Below, piece by piece: positions 1 to 7,546 of a stretch of 64,000 nt of DNA (the stretch's first letter is position 1; each line of letters opens with the position of its first letter). The notes beneath the pieces were generated by a model. The model saw only the letters and a program-made list of their open reading frames with translations. It was not told the origin of the DNA and searched no databases. The DNA comes from an uncultured Christensenellaceae bacterium (GTDB lineage: Bacteria; Bacillota; Clostridia; Christensenellales; Borkfalkiaceae): NCBI GenBank assembly GCA_910588645.1, contig CAJUOY010000009.1:9974-73973 (forward strand), in the 5' to 3' direction. Position numbers and translations under genes: made by a program.

Positions 1-81
1 GAGTTTAAACCTACAATGATTTTCGTAGAACACGATAGGGCTTTTTGCAAAAACGCCGCCACAAAAATAATAAAATTGTAA
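1..81 (+). CDS. ABC-F family ATPase, C-terminal fragment
   Basis: Only the last 26 codons of a plus-strand gene are in the window, read in frame 1 to a TAA at 79-81. The peptide contains PTMIFVEHDRAFC, which matches the switch/H-loop segment of the second ATPase domain of ABC-F proteins (the usual form is a hydrophobic run, then S/E-H-D and an aromatic). ABC-F proteins act on the ribosome, and the VEHD variant is common in the Lsa/Vga/Msr-like antibiotic-resistance branch, but the fragment is too short to assign a substrate. A strong convergent terminator follows at 88-119. Confidence 0.6.
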   Translation, partial: EFKPTMIFVEHDRAFCKNAATKIIKL

Positions 82-87
82 TAATTT

Positions 88-119
88 AGGGTTAGGCTTC
101 TGACATGAAGCCTAACCCT
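88..119. terminator. Bidirectional intrinsic terminator
   Basis: A perfect 13-bp stem, AGGGTTAGGCTTC paired with GAAGCCTAACCCT around a 6-nt loop, lies between two convergent genes. It is flanked by T-rich sequence on both strands, so it can end the ABC-F transcript and the methyltransferase transcript. Confidence 0.85.
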
Positions 120-120
120 C

Positions 121-870
121 TTATTTATTGTAATAAATTCTTGTTTTGTTAGGGACTGTCACAGTCCCGTTCGATGAAAATTCATCGAATAACAAACTCA
201 ACTCCGCAACAAACTTCGTATACACAGACGTTCCGTATTTCGGAGAATAAGAACTGGACAAACCGCGGCTTATGAACTTATCCCTGTCGTACAAAAGATT
301 ATTTTCAAATTCGGCATATAGGAATTTGCCGTCGAAGAAGTCTGAAATTCTTTTATCGCTCTTTGTCGTGTCCTTCGACGGAATTTTAAAATCGGGGCAG
401 TATTTTCCGAAAAGCTCATACTGCCTTACGTTTATTTCCGCCGCCTCGTCCCTTGAATTCCAAATGAGAAAGATTTTGCCGTCGGGTTTCAAAATTCTTG
501 CGCACTCTCTCTTGAAGGAAAAGGGCTCGAACCAATGAAAGGCCTGAGCCACTGTTATAAAATCAAACGAGCGGTCTTTAAGTCCGGTATTCTCCGCCCG
601 TCCGTTTACCGAATGAAATCCTTTGAATGACGCAAGCTCCCTTTCCGCCTCGACACGCATATCGTCGTTAGGCTCGACGGCATAAACCGAACAACCGAGT
701 TGCAAAAGCTGTCTTGTAAATATTCCCGTGCCCGAACCGATATCAGCTACAACCGATTTATCCGAAACCCCGAAATCCGAATACAGCTTTTTGAGAAAAC
801 CTTCCGCATACGTCGGTCTTGCCGAAGCATAAAAGCCTGCCTTCATATTAAACTTAGACGTGTTGTCCAT
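121..870 (-). CDS. Class I SAM-dependent methyltransferase
   Basis: This 249-residue cytosolic protein has a Rossmann-type methyltransferase fold. Motif I is DIGSGTG (residues 43-49), the ribose-binding acidic residue lies in VEPNDDM (about 65-71), and motif IV/post-I is in FDFITVAQAFHWF (about 104-116), as in Methyltransf_11/25 proteins of the UbiE/Tam-like type. The substrate cannot be read from the sequence; small molecules or tRNA are both possible. The ATG is supported by an AAGGAG ribosome site 9 nt upstream. The gene is divergent from the GNAT gene and shares a short intergenic region with it. Confidence 0.8.
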   Translation of the reverse strand: MDNTSKFNMKAGFYASARPTYAEGFLKKLYSDFGVSDKSVVADIGSGTGIFTRQLLQLGCSVYAVEPNDDMRVEAERELASFKGFHSVNGRAENTGLKDRSFDFITVAQAFHWFEPFSFKRECARILKPDGKIFLIWNSRDEAAEINVRQYELFGKYCPDFKIPSKDTTKSDKRISDFFDGKFLYAEFENNLLYDRDKFISRGLSSSYSPKYGTSVYTKFVAELSLLFDEFSSNGTVTVPNKTRIYYNK

Positions 871-892
871 AATCTCAAACTCCTTAAAATAT

Positions 893-921
893 TTGCAAGT
901 TAGTTAAAAAAAGTTTATAAT
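893..921 (+). promoter_or_regulatory. Promoter of the GNAT gene (leaderless)
   Basis: TTGCAA (893-898), a 17-nt spacer, then TATAAT (916-921). The ATG of the acetyltransferase begins 6 nt after the -10 box, so the expected start of transcription is the A of the start codon. There is no Shine-Dalgarno sequence. Confidence 0.75.
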
Positions 922-927
922 GTCTTT

Positions 928-1398
928 ATGATAATACGCAGAGCAACCGAAAACGACTTAGCGGAATTAAACAGATTGCTGTATCAGGTTATGGAAGTAC
1001 ATTCACAAGGCAGACCTGATATTTTCAGACAGGGCGAAAAAAAGTATTCCGACGAAGAACTGAAAGCGATATTAAACGACTATAAGCGGCCGATATTCGT
1101 TGCCGACGAAGGCGAAACGGGTTTATCGGGATACGTGTTCTGCGTTATCGAAGAAAACCGCGGAAGCAGAATTTTAAACAAAATAAAGACGCTGTATATA
1201 GACGACCTTTGCGTGGATAAAGAATTGCGCCACAGAAATATAGGACGACGGCTGTTGGAATATGCCGTAAACTTTGCAAAAGCCGAAAAGTGCCGCAGCG
1301 TTACGCTAAACGTTTGGGCGTTCAACGGTAACGCCATAAAATTCTATGAAACGTGCGGATTTACGCCGCAAAAAATAACTATGGAAAAATTAATATAA
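928..1398 (+). CDS. GNAT family N-acetyltransferase
   Basis: This 156-residue protein has the GNAT fold. The acetyl-CoA pyrophosphate loop is visible as RHRNIGRRLLEYA (101-113, the R-x-x-G-x-G/A motif A), preceded by the beta strand LYIDDLCV and followed by the motif B segment NAIKFYETCGF near the C-terminus. It probably acetylates an amine on a small molecule or protein, but the substrate is unknown. The start codon lies exactly where transcription should begin, so the mRNA is probably leaderless. A shared terminator with plsY follows. Confidence 0.85.
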   Translation: MIIRRATENDLAELNRLLYQVMEVHSQGRPDIFRQGEKKYSDEELKAILNDYKRPIFVADEGETGLSGYVFCVIEENRGSRILNKIKTLYIDDLCVDKELRHRNIGRRLLEYAVNFAKAEKCRSVTLNVWAFNGNAIKFYETCGFTPQKITMEKLI

Positions 1399-1403
1399 AC
1401 AAT

Positions 1404-1423
1404 GCGGAGGAAATATCCTCCGC
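1404..1423. terminator. Bidirectional intrinsic terminator
   Basis: GCGGAGGA paired with TCCTCCGC around an AATA loop, with AATTTTAATT on the plus side and an AT-rich flank on the minus side. It lies between the convergent GNAT and plsY genes. Confidence 0.8.
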
Positions 1424-1427
1424 AATT

Positions 1428-2171
1428 TTAATTATCGGGATTTTGAAACCGCTTTTTTTTCTTTTTAACAGAAGTTCTGTGCTCCTCGCCCGCAAGCAAC
1501 TTATAAATATTTTTTCTGTGCGCGGCCCAGGTAAGCACGTTGATCAAAAGTATTATCATCAAAAGCGCTATAACCCAAGGATTCATAAGATCGGAGCTGT
1601 ACCTTGTGACAAACAGAACGGTCTGGAAGATTGAAAGGCCTGTAACGCCTATCAGCGAGCCCATACTGCCCCATTCGGTTACCGCTATATAGCCGAGTAC
1701 GCCGAAGAGGAATACAACGCATATAGGGAAATACCACCACACCTCGCAAGGAAGCGCAAACGAGAATAAACCCATTGTGGACGCAATTCCCTTACCGCCT
1801 TTAAACTTCATAGTTACGGGGAAAATATGACCTATAATTACCCACAAACCGCAATAATAGCGCATAAAGTCGGAAACAGAAACACCGACGGCCGACGAAC
1901 CTGCAAAGATATAATTTTTAAATATGATCCAGGCAATGACCGCAGGCAACCCGCCCTTGATTATGTCGCTGAAAAAATTTATTGCTCCGATTTTAAGCCC
2001 GAAAGTACGAGTCATATTCATAGTGCCGGGATTTCCGCTGCCAACCTTGCGTATATCGCTTTTTTTAATATGCGAAATAAGTACGGCAAAGTTGAAGCAA
2101 CCTATAAAATAGCACACTACTGCGCAGACTATAAGCCAATACCAAAAATCGGAAAACGCTATTTCAACCAT
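1428..2171 (-). CDS. plsY: Acyl-phosphate glycerol-3-phosphate acyltransferase PlsY
   Basis: PlsY is an integral membrane enzyme that moves an acyl group from acyl-phosphate to glycerol-3-phosphate, the first step of phospholipid synthesis. This 247-residue protein has several hydrophobic helices and the family loops GSGNPG (44-49) and GHIFP...KFKGGKG (114-128). It is longer than the usual ~200 residues, and its C-terminus is a basic tail with five lysines in a row (KKKKK). Its ATG overlaps the TAA of der by one base (TAATG), so the two genes are translationally coupled. Confidence 0.93.
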   Translation of the reverse strand: MVEIAFSDFWYWLIVCAVVCYFIGCFNFAVLISHIKKSDIRKVGSGNPGTMNMTRTFGLKIGAINFFSDIIKGGLPAVIAWIIFKNYIFAGSSAVGVSVSDFMRYYCGLWVIIGHIFPVTMKFKGGKGIASTMGLFSFALPCEVWWYFPICVVFLFGVLGYIAVTEWGSMGSLIGVTGLSIFQTVLFVTRYSSDLMNPWVIALLMIILLINVLTWAAHRKNIYKLLAGEEHRTSVKKKKKRFQNPDN

Positions 2172-3481
2172 TACTGTTCGTTATTCTCCCTTGCGAATAT
2201 CTTTATGGGCGTGCCCGAAAAATCGAAATTCTTTCTTATGACGTTTTCAAGAAAACGTTCGTAGGAAAAGTGCATAAGATCAGTGGAGTTTACTTTTAAA
2301 ATAAACGTCGGCGGAGCGACCGATACTTGCGAAGAATAATAGACTTTAAGCCTCCTGCCGTTATATGAGGGTGGCTCGTTCGCGCGCACGGTGTCCGCTA
2401 TAAGATCGTTTAAAGTACCTGTTGAAACCCTGTAATGCGCGTGATCGTAAACTTCGTCTATGAGCGCAAACAGTTTTTCGGCACGCTGCCCCGTCTTGGC
2501 AGAAATATATACGGATTTGAAATAGTCCATAAATTTGAGATCTTCCGCAAGCTTTACCTGAAACTTGTTTATCGTGTTGGTATCCTTTTCGATAAGATCC
2601 CACTTATTCATAACTATTACGGAAGGCTTGCCTTGCTCGTGCACGTAACCTATAATCTTTGTATCCTGCTCGGTAAGCCCTTCTGAACTATCCACTACGA
2701 GAAGGCAAACGTCCGCCCTTCTTACGGCGTCGTAAGCGCGGAGCTGAGAATAGTATTCGATGCTGTCCTCAACCCTGCTCTTTTTGCGTATTCCCGCGGT
2801 ATCTATAATGGTATAATTCTTGCCGCCGTATGAGAGGCGGGTGTCTATGGCATCGCGCGTGGTGCCTGCAATATCGGTGACGATAGAGCGCTCGAAACCG
2901 AGAAGCCTGTTTACAAGGCTGGACTTACCCGCGTTGGGCTTACCGACAACGGCTATTTTTATACTGTCGTCCTCTTCGTTTTCACCCTTTTCAAACCAAC
3001 TGACCGCCTCGTCGAGAACGTCGCCTATACCTGTACTGTGTTCCGCCGATACGGCGAAAGGATCACCTAGACCAAGAGCGTAAAATTCGAACAGCTTATC
3101 TTCCGAGTATTCGTCTATTTTATTCACGACGAGAATAACGGGCTTTTTACTGCGGCGAAGCATATCGGCAACGTCGTAGTCGGAGGAAGTTATACCCTCC
3201 TTGCCGTCCACGAAAAACAGTATTACCTGCGCCGTTTCCACGGCGACTTCCGCCTGTTTTTTAATTTCCCGCCACATAACGTCTTCCGACCGCATTTCAA
3301 TGCCGCCGGTATCCACCATTGTGAAGGCCTTGCCACGCCAATCGCTGTCGGCATAAAGCCTGTCGCGGGTTACACCGGGCTTGTCTTCTGTTATAGAAAT
3401 TTTTTTGCCGGCGACTTTATTGAAAAAAGTACTCTTACCCACGTTGGGGCGGCCGACTATCGCTATTAAGGGATTTGCCAT
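2171..3481 (-). CDS. der: Ribosome assembly GTPase Der (EngA)
   Basis: Der is a double-domain GTPase needed for 50S ribosomal subunit maturation. At 436 residues it is the usual length. The first G domain has GRPNVGKS (10-17), DTGG (57-60) and NKID (120-123); the second has GKPNAGKS (180-187), then DTAG and NKWD. A KH-like domain forms the last ~85 residues. The start is supported by a promoter (3492-3520) that leaves only 10 nt between the -10 box and the ATG, so the 5' leader should be about 4 nt and has no ribosome site. Confidence 0.96.
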   Translation of the reverse strand: MANPLIAIVGRPNVGKSTFFNKVAGKKISITEDKPGVTRDRLYADSDWRGKAFTMVDTGGIEMRSEDVMWREIKKQAEVAVETAQVILFFVDGKEGITSSDYDVADMLRRSKKPVILVVNKIDEYSEDKLFEFYALGLGDPFAVSAEHSTGIGDVLDEAVSWFEKGENEEDDSIKIAVVGKPNAGKSSLVNRLLGFERSIVTDIAGTTRDAIDTRLSYGGKNYTIIDTAGIRKKSRVEDSIEYYSQLRAYDAVRRADVCLLVVDSSEGLTEQDTKIIGYVHEQGKPSVIVMNKWDLIEKDTNTINKFQVKLAEDLKFMDYFKSVYISAKTGQRAEKLFALIDEVYDHAHYRVSTGTLNDLIADTVRANEPPSYNGRRLKVYYSSQVSVAPPTFILKVNSTDLMHFSYERFLENVIRKNFDFSGTPIKIFARENNEQ

Positions 3482-3491
3482 ATTCGTATTT

Positions 3492-3520
3492 ATTATAAAT
3501 TAATTGTAAAAATTTGTAAA
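3492..3520 (-). promoter_or_regulatory. Promoter of der-plsY (near-leaderless)
   Basis: On the minus strand: TTTACA (3520-3515), a 17-nt spacer, TATAAT (3497-3492), then 10 nt to the der ATG. The predicted leader is about 4 nt. Confidence 0.65.
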
Positions 3521-3523
3521 GAA

Positions 3524-3549
3524 AAAACCCCGTAAATTTACGGGGTTTT
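3524..3549 (-). terminator. Intrinsic terminator
   Basis: A perfect palindrome, AAAACCCCGTAAA with its complement, followed on the minus strand by a T-rich stretch. It lies just after the small membrane protein gene and just before the der promoter, so it separates the two transcription units. Confidence 0.75.
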
Positions 3550-3566
3550 GATTTGTCGCTTTAAAA

Positions 3567-3920
3567 TTAAAGAAGTCCGCCCAACATACCGAGCACGACG
3601 CCCAGCGCGAATACGACCAAAGCTATCCAATAGCATATGCGCCAGTTTTTACCCCTGCCCTTGGCATAGTGCCATGCGGGAATAGCTATTGCTACTATTA
3701 AAGCTATATTGCCCAAAAAGTTACCTATGGTTACAAGCTTTGCAAGCACTGCTGCGGACTTCGAAGCCTTGATAGATTCGAATACCGTTATAAGAAAATG
3801 CACCAAGCCGCTGAAAAGATACATCAACGCGGCGATCGCCATTGCCCAGAACGCGCAAAGATTTACCGTAGAACGCGTCCCTATCGTATTGTTGGTAGTC
3901 GTTTTATGTTTTCTTGCCAT
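3567..3920 (-). CDS. Small integral membrane protein, unknown function
   Basis: This 117-residue protein begins MARKHKTTT and has three hydrophobic stretches (roughly residues 22-45, 62-85 and 93-115) separated by short polar loops. I do not recognise the family. An upstream in-frame ATG at 3947 is possible, but the ATG at 3918-3920 has a good AGGAGA ribosome site, and its promoter (3952-3980) starts transcription just upstream, so the shorter form is preferred. It follows rluD on the same strand but has its own promoter inside the end of rluD. Confidence 0.7.
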   Translation of the reverse strand: MARKHKTTTNNTIGTRSTVNLCAFWAMAIAALMYLFSGLVHFLITVFESIKASKSAAVLAKLVTIGNFLGNIALIVAIAIPAWHYAKGRGKNWRICYWIALVVFALGVVLGMLGGLL

Positions 3921-3951
3921 AAAAAATCTCCTGTCATCTTTTTGCATTTAA

Positions 3952-3980
3952 AGTATAACAACCGAAAGCTCAATTTGCAA
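3952..3980 (-). promoter_or_regulatory. Internal promoter for the small membrane protein gene
   Basis: On the minus strand: TTGCAA (3980-3975), a 17-nt spacer, TATACT (3957-3952). The -35 box lies inside the last codons of rluD. The predicted leader carries AGGAGA before the ATG. Confidence 0.6.
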
Positions 3981-4893
3981 CGATTTCATTGAGCTTTTTA
4001 AGCGTTTTTGCAAAATATTCGGGCAAAGGTGCTTCGAAAGTCATTTCTTCTCCTGTTTTCGGATGGCTGAGTTTAAGTCTGACCGCGTGCAACAGCTGAC
4101 CGTTAAGATTGAATTTTTGTTTCTTTACGCCGTACACGGGATCTCCGACGACAGGGAAACCGAGGTATTTTGCGTGTACTCTTATCTGATGAGTTCTGCC
4201 CGTTTGCAAATCGAAACGACAGAGAGTAAAGCCTTCCTTATACCTCTTCAAAACGGTATAATCGGTTATCGCAAGCTTACCCTTATCGGGCTCGACCACC
4301 GCCATTTTTGTCCTGTCCCTCGCGTCCCTGCCGATATATGTCGTCACCGTGCCGCTATCCTTTTTTACTATGCCCTCCAAAAGAGCCACGTACGTGCGCT
4401 TGCAGGACTTTTCTTCAATCTGTCGGGAAAGACTTAAATGCGCCTGATCGTTTTTTGCAACTACGAGCAAGCCCGACGTGTCCTTGTCTATCCTGTGAAC
4501 TATTCCCGGACGTATCACTCCGTTTATTCCGCTTAGCTTATCCAACCTGAAAAGCAGCGCGTTCACCAAGGTTCCGTCGGTATTGCCGTTGCCCATATGT
4601 ACGGTCATTCCCTGAGGCTTATTCACAACCGCCATATCGTCGTCTTCATAGACTATTTCAATGGGTATGTCTTCGGGCTTGACGGTACATTCGGCGGCGT
4701 CGGGCAAAGCTACTTCCGCGCACGCGCCGGACGGCACCGTCTGCGACGCCTTGGAAGCTTTTCCGTTAATGGTTACAAGTCCGCCGTCGAACAGTTTTTT
4801 TACCGCCGAGCGGGTATATCCCGTCAAATTTTTACTTAAAAAAACGTCTGCGCGGGCATATTCTTCCCGCGCGGTAAACCTTTTAATCTCCAT
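3970..4893 (-). CDS. rluD: 23S rRNA pseudouridine synthase RluD-like (RluA family)
   Basis: This enzyme isomerises specific uridines in 23S rRNA. The 307-residue protein has an N-terminal S4 RNA-binding domain (about 14-75) and the RluA catalytic motif HRIDKDTSG (133-141), with the nucleophilic aspartate at 136. The length is normal. RluA family members are hard to separate by sequence alone, so the exact uridines are not certain. The gene begins 11 bp inside the end of lspA; lspA followed by an rluD-like gene is a very common Firmicutes pair. Confidence 0.9.
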   Translation of the reverse strand: MEIKRFTAREEYARADVFLSKNLTGYTRSAVKKLFDGGLVTINGKASKASQTVPSGACAEVALPDAAECTVKPEDIPIEIVYEDDDMAVVNKPQGMTVHMGNGNTDGTLVNALLFRLDKLSGINGVIRPGIVHRIDKDTSGLLVVAKNDQAHLSLSRQIEEKSCKRTYVALLEGIVKKDSGTVTTYIGRDARDRTKMAVVEPDKGKLAITDYTVLKRYKEGFTLCRFDLQTGRTHQIRVHAKYLGFPVVGDPVYGVKKQKFNLNGQLLHAVRLKLSHPKTGEEMTFEAPLPEYFAKTLKKLNEIVAN

Positions 4894-5536
4894 TTTCCTT
4901 TGTATCCGACTCGTTTGTAGTATCTTCGGAAACGGGCACTTCCGCTTCCGCGCCGTCGGCCGACTGAGCGGCCTTTTTGCGTTCTTCCTCCTCTTTTTTA
5001 GCCTGTTGAGCGGCTTTCGCGGTCTTTGTGAGAGGGAACACCGCGTATTCGTTTAAGAACATTAGATCTATTACTGCCAGTATCGCGCCGAGAACTATCC
5101 AAAAATCGGCGAAATTACAAAAGGCCATACTGCCGAAAATATTTAAACCGAACCAGTCGCGCACTTCGTAAAGAGCAATTCTGTCCACCAGATTACCTAT
5201 AGCCCCTGCAATGAGAAGAGAAATAGCCGATTTTAAAATTACGAATCTGTTGGGAATAAAAATAAATCCGAATATCAATACTGCAAGCAACAAAAACGTA
5301 AGCGTTATAAATATCGGCTGGCCTATTTCGGGATTGTCGTCCAAAAAGCTGAACGCACAGCCGCTGTTGCGTATTCCCGCCCTGATCTCTATAAAATTGC
5401 GTATAATCACAATGTTCCAGAGCTGTTGTTCCTCAAAATGCTTGGTGATGAGATCGGCAGCAATGAGCACGGCGATCGCGGCAAGCAAAATTATCGTTAG
5501 TATGCCGAATTGAGGTTTGTATTTCTTTTTAAACAT
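4883..5536 (-). CDS. lspA: Lipoprotein signal peptidase (SPase II)
   Basis: LspA is a four-helix membrane aspartyl protease that removes signal peptides from prolipoproteins, such as the several in this window. The 217-residue product has the catalytic aspartates in GNLVDR (Asp118) and NFADFW (Asp144). A charged Lys/Glu/Ala-rich tail of about 50 residues follows the last helix; most LspA proteins end soon after it. The ATG at 5536 is chosen because an in-frame TTG at 5572 is part of a perfect -35 box (TTGACA), which leaves transcription starting next to this ATG. Confidence 0.92.
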   Translation of the reverse strand: MFKKKYKPQFGILTIILLAAIAVLIAADLITKHFEEQQLWNIVIIRNFIEIRAGIRNSGCAFSFLDDNPEIGQPIFITLTFLLLAVLIFGFIFIPNRFVILKSAISLLIAGAIGNLVDRIALYEVRDWFGLNIFGSMAFCNFADFWIVLGAILAVIDLMFLNEYAVFPLTKTAKAAQQAKKEEEERKKAAQSADGAEAEVPVSEDTTNESDTKENGD

Positions 5537-5543
5537 ATAAAAT

Positions 5544-5572
5544 ATAATAACCGAAAAGCCATTTTTTGTCAA
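5544..5572 (-). promoter_or_regulatory. Promoter of lspA-rluD (leaderless)
   Basis: On the minus strand: TTGACA (5572-5567), a 17-nt spacer, TATTAT (5549-5544), then 7 nt to the lspA ATG. The start of transcription should fall within one base of the start codon, with no room for a ribosome site. Confidence 0.75.
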
Positions 5573-5652
5573 TGATGTTATAGTGAAAATAAGGTGATTT
5601 TTCGCTGCGGTGTAAATTACGAATACCGCCCACTTGCGTGAACGGTATTTCT

Positions 5653-6003
5653 TTATTGTGCGGCAAAGCCGAGACTTATTAAAATTGCCTTATCCACCTT
5701 GGACATAGTGGCTTCGTTCAGCTCACCGATTCTCTCCTTTAATCTCCGCTTGTCAAGCGTGCGGATCTGTTCCAATAATATTACAGAATCCCTTACGAGT
5801 CCATAGCTCTCGGAGGGAAGTTCGATATGGGTGGGCAACTTTGCCTTGTTGATTTTGCTTGTTACCGCAGCCGCTATCACCGTAGGGGAATACTTGTTCC
5901 CCACGTCGTTCTGAACAACCAGAACCGGTCTTATACCACCCTGCTCGCTGCCCACGACGGGCGATAAATCGGCATAATAGAGTTCTCCGCGTTTAATCGT
6001 CAT
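5653..6003 (-). CDS. MazF/EndoA-type endoribonuclease toxin
   Basis: This 116-residue protein matches the MazF/PemK (EndoA/NdoA) family of sequence-specific mRNA interferases: GELYYADLSPVVGSEQGG at the N-terminus, GIRPVLVVQND, then TVIAAAVTSK. Arg25 and Thr48 match the catalytic positions of Bacillus EndoA. The ATG has an AGAGAGG ribosome site 6 nt upstream. Only 84 bp separate it from the next upstream gene, a cation antiporter, and no antitoxin-like reading frame is seen, so it looks like an orphan toxin here. Confidence 0.9.
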   Translation of the reverse strand: MTIKRGELYYADLSPVVGSEQGGIRPVLVVQNDVGNKYSPTVIAAAVTSKINKAKLPTHIELPSESYGLVRDSVILLEQIRTLDKRRLKERIGELNEATMSKVDKAILISLGFAAQ

Positions 6004-6087
6004 ATACTACCTCTCTTAGGCAGGGTATAATTCATTATATGTACTGCCCACAATTAATATTGACGGTCCGCGGAAGTTTTATACACC

Positions 6088-7146
6088 TCAATACAACTTA
6101 AAAACGTACAAATTAAGAAAAAGGAAAGCGTAATAAGCTATAAAACAGCCCAAAAGAATTATTCCCGCAATCCTTGTAACTGAGCCAGTCTTTGTCCAGG
6201 AGGAAATTAAGAGTACGATAGCCGCAAACAGAGCGACTACGCCGCTGACTATGCCTTCCGTGGAAAAATACAGTCCGGTACCGCCCGAACACAGCGCGCC
6301 CACGCCGCCTATTAAAAGAACGTTTGCGATATTACTGCCTATTACGTTGCCCGTCGCTATTCCTACATCGCCCTTTCTCGCCGCCGAGACCGACGTTACG
6401 AGTTCGGGCAGAGACGTACCGAACGCAACGACGGTAAGCGCTATTATTTCAGGACTGATTTTGAGTACGTCGCGCGCGATAAATTGCGCGGAATTGACTA
6501 CAAGCTGTGCGCCGCCAACTATCATTGCAAGACCGACTATGGTTATAACTATTAGAAACCAGACCTTTTCAAGTAGCTTTTCATAGCCCGCCTTGATTTT
6601 TTGCCATCTTGTAAGACAAACCGCTTCCGTCTCCGCAAAAGTCACCGCAACCGCGGGAGCTTCTTCAAGCAGAACTTTGGACTGTTTTTTGGCGAGCAAA
6701 ACGTTGTAGACCATAAAAAGCGCGTATAGAGCCAGTAAAATAAGGCCTTCCCACCAGGCAAATACGCTGTCAAACGCGCCGAGAAGCACGAAAACGCCGC
6801 TGGTGACGATCAAAAAAGGCAAATCGATGATCTTTGCTGATTTTTCTACGGGAAGTTTACAAATCACGGCGGACAGGCCGAGAATTAAAAATATATTTAT
6901 TACGTTACTGCCGAGTATATTTCCAACAATAAGCTCTCCCGAACCCGATACTGCGGAAGCTACGGTTACCGCAAGCTCCGGCGCGCTTGTTCCTAAAGCG
7001 ACTACCGTCGCGCCGATAATGAACGTTGAAATTTTAAGTTTTTTGGCAATACCGGACGCGCCGTCCACAAAAAAGTCCGCCCCCTTAACGAGAAGTACGA
7101 ATCCAATGAGCAATAAAAACACGTTTAAAATAATTTCGCCGACCAT
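6088..7146 (-). CDS. CaCA-family cation antiporter, Mn2+ riboswitch-controlled
   Basis: This 352-residue polytopic membrane protein has the two inverted alpha repeats of the Ca2+/cation antiporter superfamily (YrbG-like): ALGTSAPEL followed by GNILGSNVINIF in the first half, and AFGTSLPELVTS followed by GNVIGSNIANVL in the second. It exchanges a divalent cation for Na+ or H+. Such proteins are usually labelled calcium/sodium antiporters, but a yybP-ykoY riboswitch lies in the leader (7241-7350), so export of Mn2+ is the better guess (inference). An AGGTG ribosome site precedes the ATG. Confidence 0.88.
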   Translation of the reverse strand: MVGEIILNVFLLLIGFVLLVKGADFFVDGASGIAKKLKISTFIIGATVVALGTSAPELAVTVASAVSGSGELIVGNILGSNVINIFLILGLSAVICKLPVEKSAKIIDLPFLIVTSGVFVLLGAFDSVFAWWEGLILLALYALFMVYNVLLAKKQSKVLLEEAPAVAVTFAETEAVCLTRWQKIKAGYEKLLEKVWFLIVITIVGLAMIVGGAQLVVNSAQFIARDVLKISPEIIALTVVAFGTSLPELVTSVSAARKGDVGIATGNVIGSNIANVLLIGGVGALCSGGTGLYFSTEGIVSGVVALFAAIVLLISSWTKTGSVTRIAGIILLGCFIAYYAFLFLNLYVFKLY

Positions 7147-7240
7147 ACGTCACCTTGAAATATTTTCTGCAATATTATAACTGTTAATTCATCGTTTTAT
7201 ACCTAAACGGATATGTAAGTCGATAAACCGATAAAAAATA

Positions 7241-7350
7241 AAGACCTTCGGCTAAAAAAGCCGAAAGTCTTGTTCCTTAAAATAAGGGGTTACGGCACGG
7301 CTTTACGCCGGGGCATGTTGCCGTATACCTGATAACTACTCCCTTTCAAC
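7241..7350 (-). promoter_or_regulatory. yybP-ykoY (Mn2+) riboswitch with terminator switch
   Basis: On the minus strand the leader begins GAAAGGGAGTAG (7347-7336), like the conserved opening of the yybP-ykoY motif, and the aptamer closes with CAAGACTTTC (CTTTC at 7267-7263), which pairs with GAAAG to form P1. The closing strand is also the 5' arm of an intrinsic terminator (stem 7271-7241, loop of A/T, then TATTTTTTAT). Formation of P1 should therefore break the terminator, giving an ON switch with ligand. The known ligand of this class is Mn2+. It lies 94 bp upstream of the CaCA antiporter. Confidence 0.82.
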
Positions 7351-7356
7351 GGTTTA

Positions 7357-7385
7357 AATATATCAGATTTATATTTTTATGTCAA
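7357..7385 (-). promoter_or_regulatory. Promoter of the first Mn2+ riboswitch
   Basis: On the minus strand: TTGACA (7385-7380), a 17-nt spacer, TATATT (7362-7357). Transcription should start a few bases before the riboswitch P1 strand. The rest of 7386-7546 holds only a small hairpin (TTCCGTA around 7419-7433) and AT-rich sequence; I see no gene in it. Confidence 0.75.
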
Positions 7386-7546
7386 GCTCATTACCGCAAT
7401 ATAAAGATTTTTATGACGTTCCGTAATACGGAATTACCTCTTATATTTATTATAATCCGTTTACCTGCGGTTATGACGCTTAAAAATTATATATTTAATA
7501 TTTTTATCGATAATTTCTCGTTATATAAAGGTTGCCGTGTTTATAA

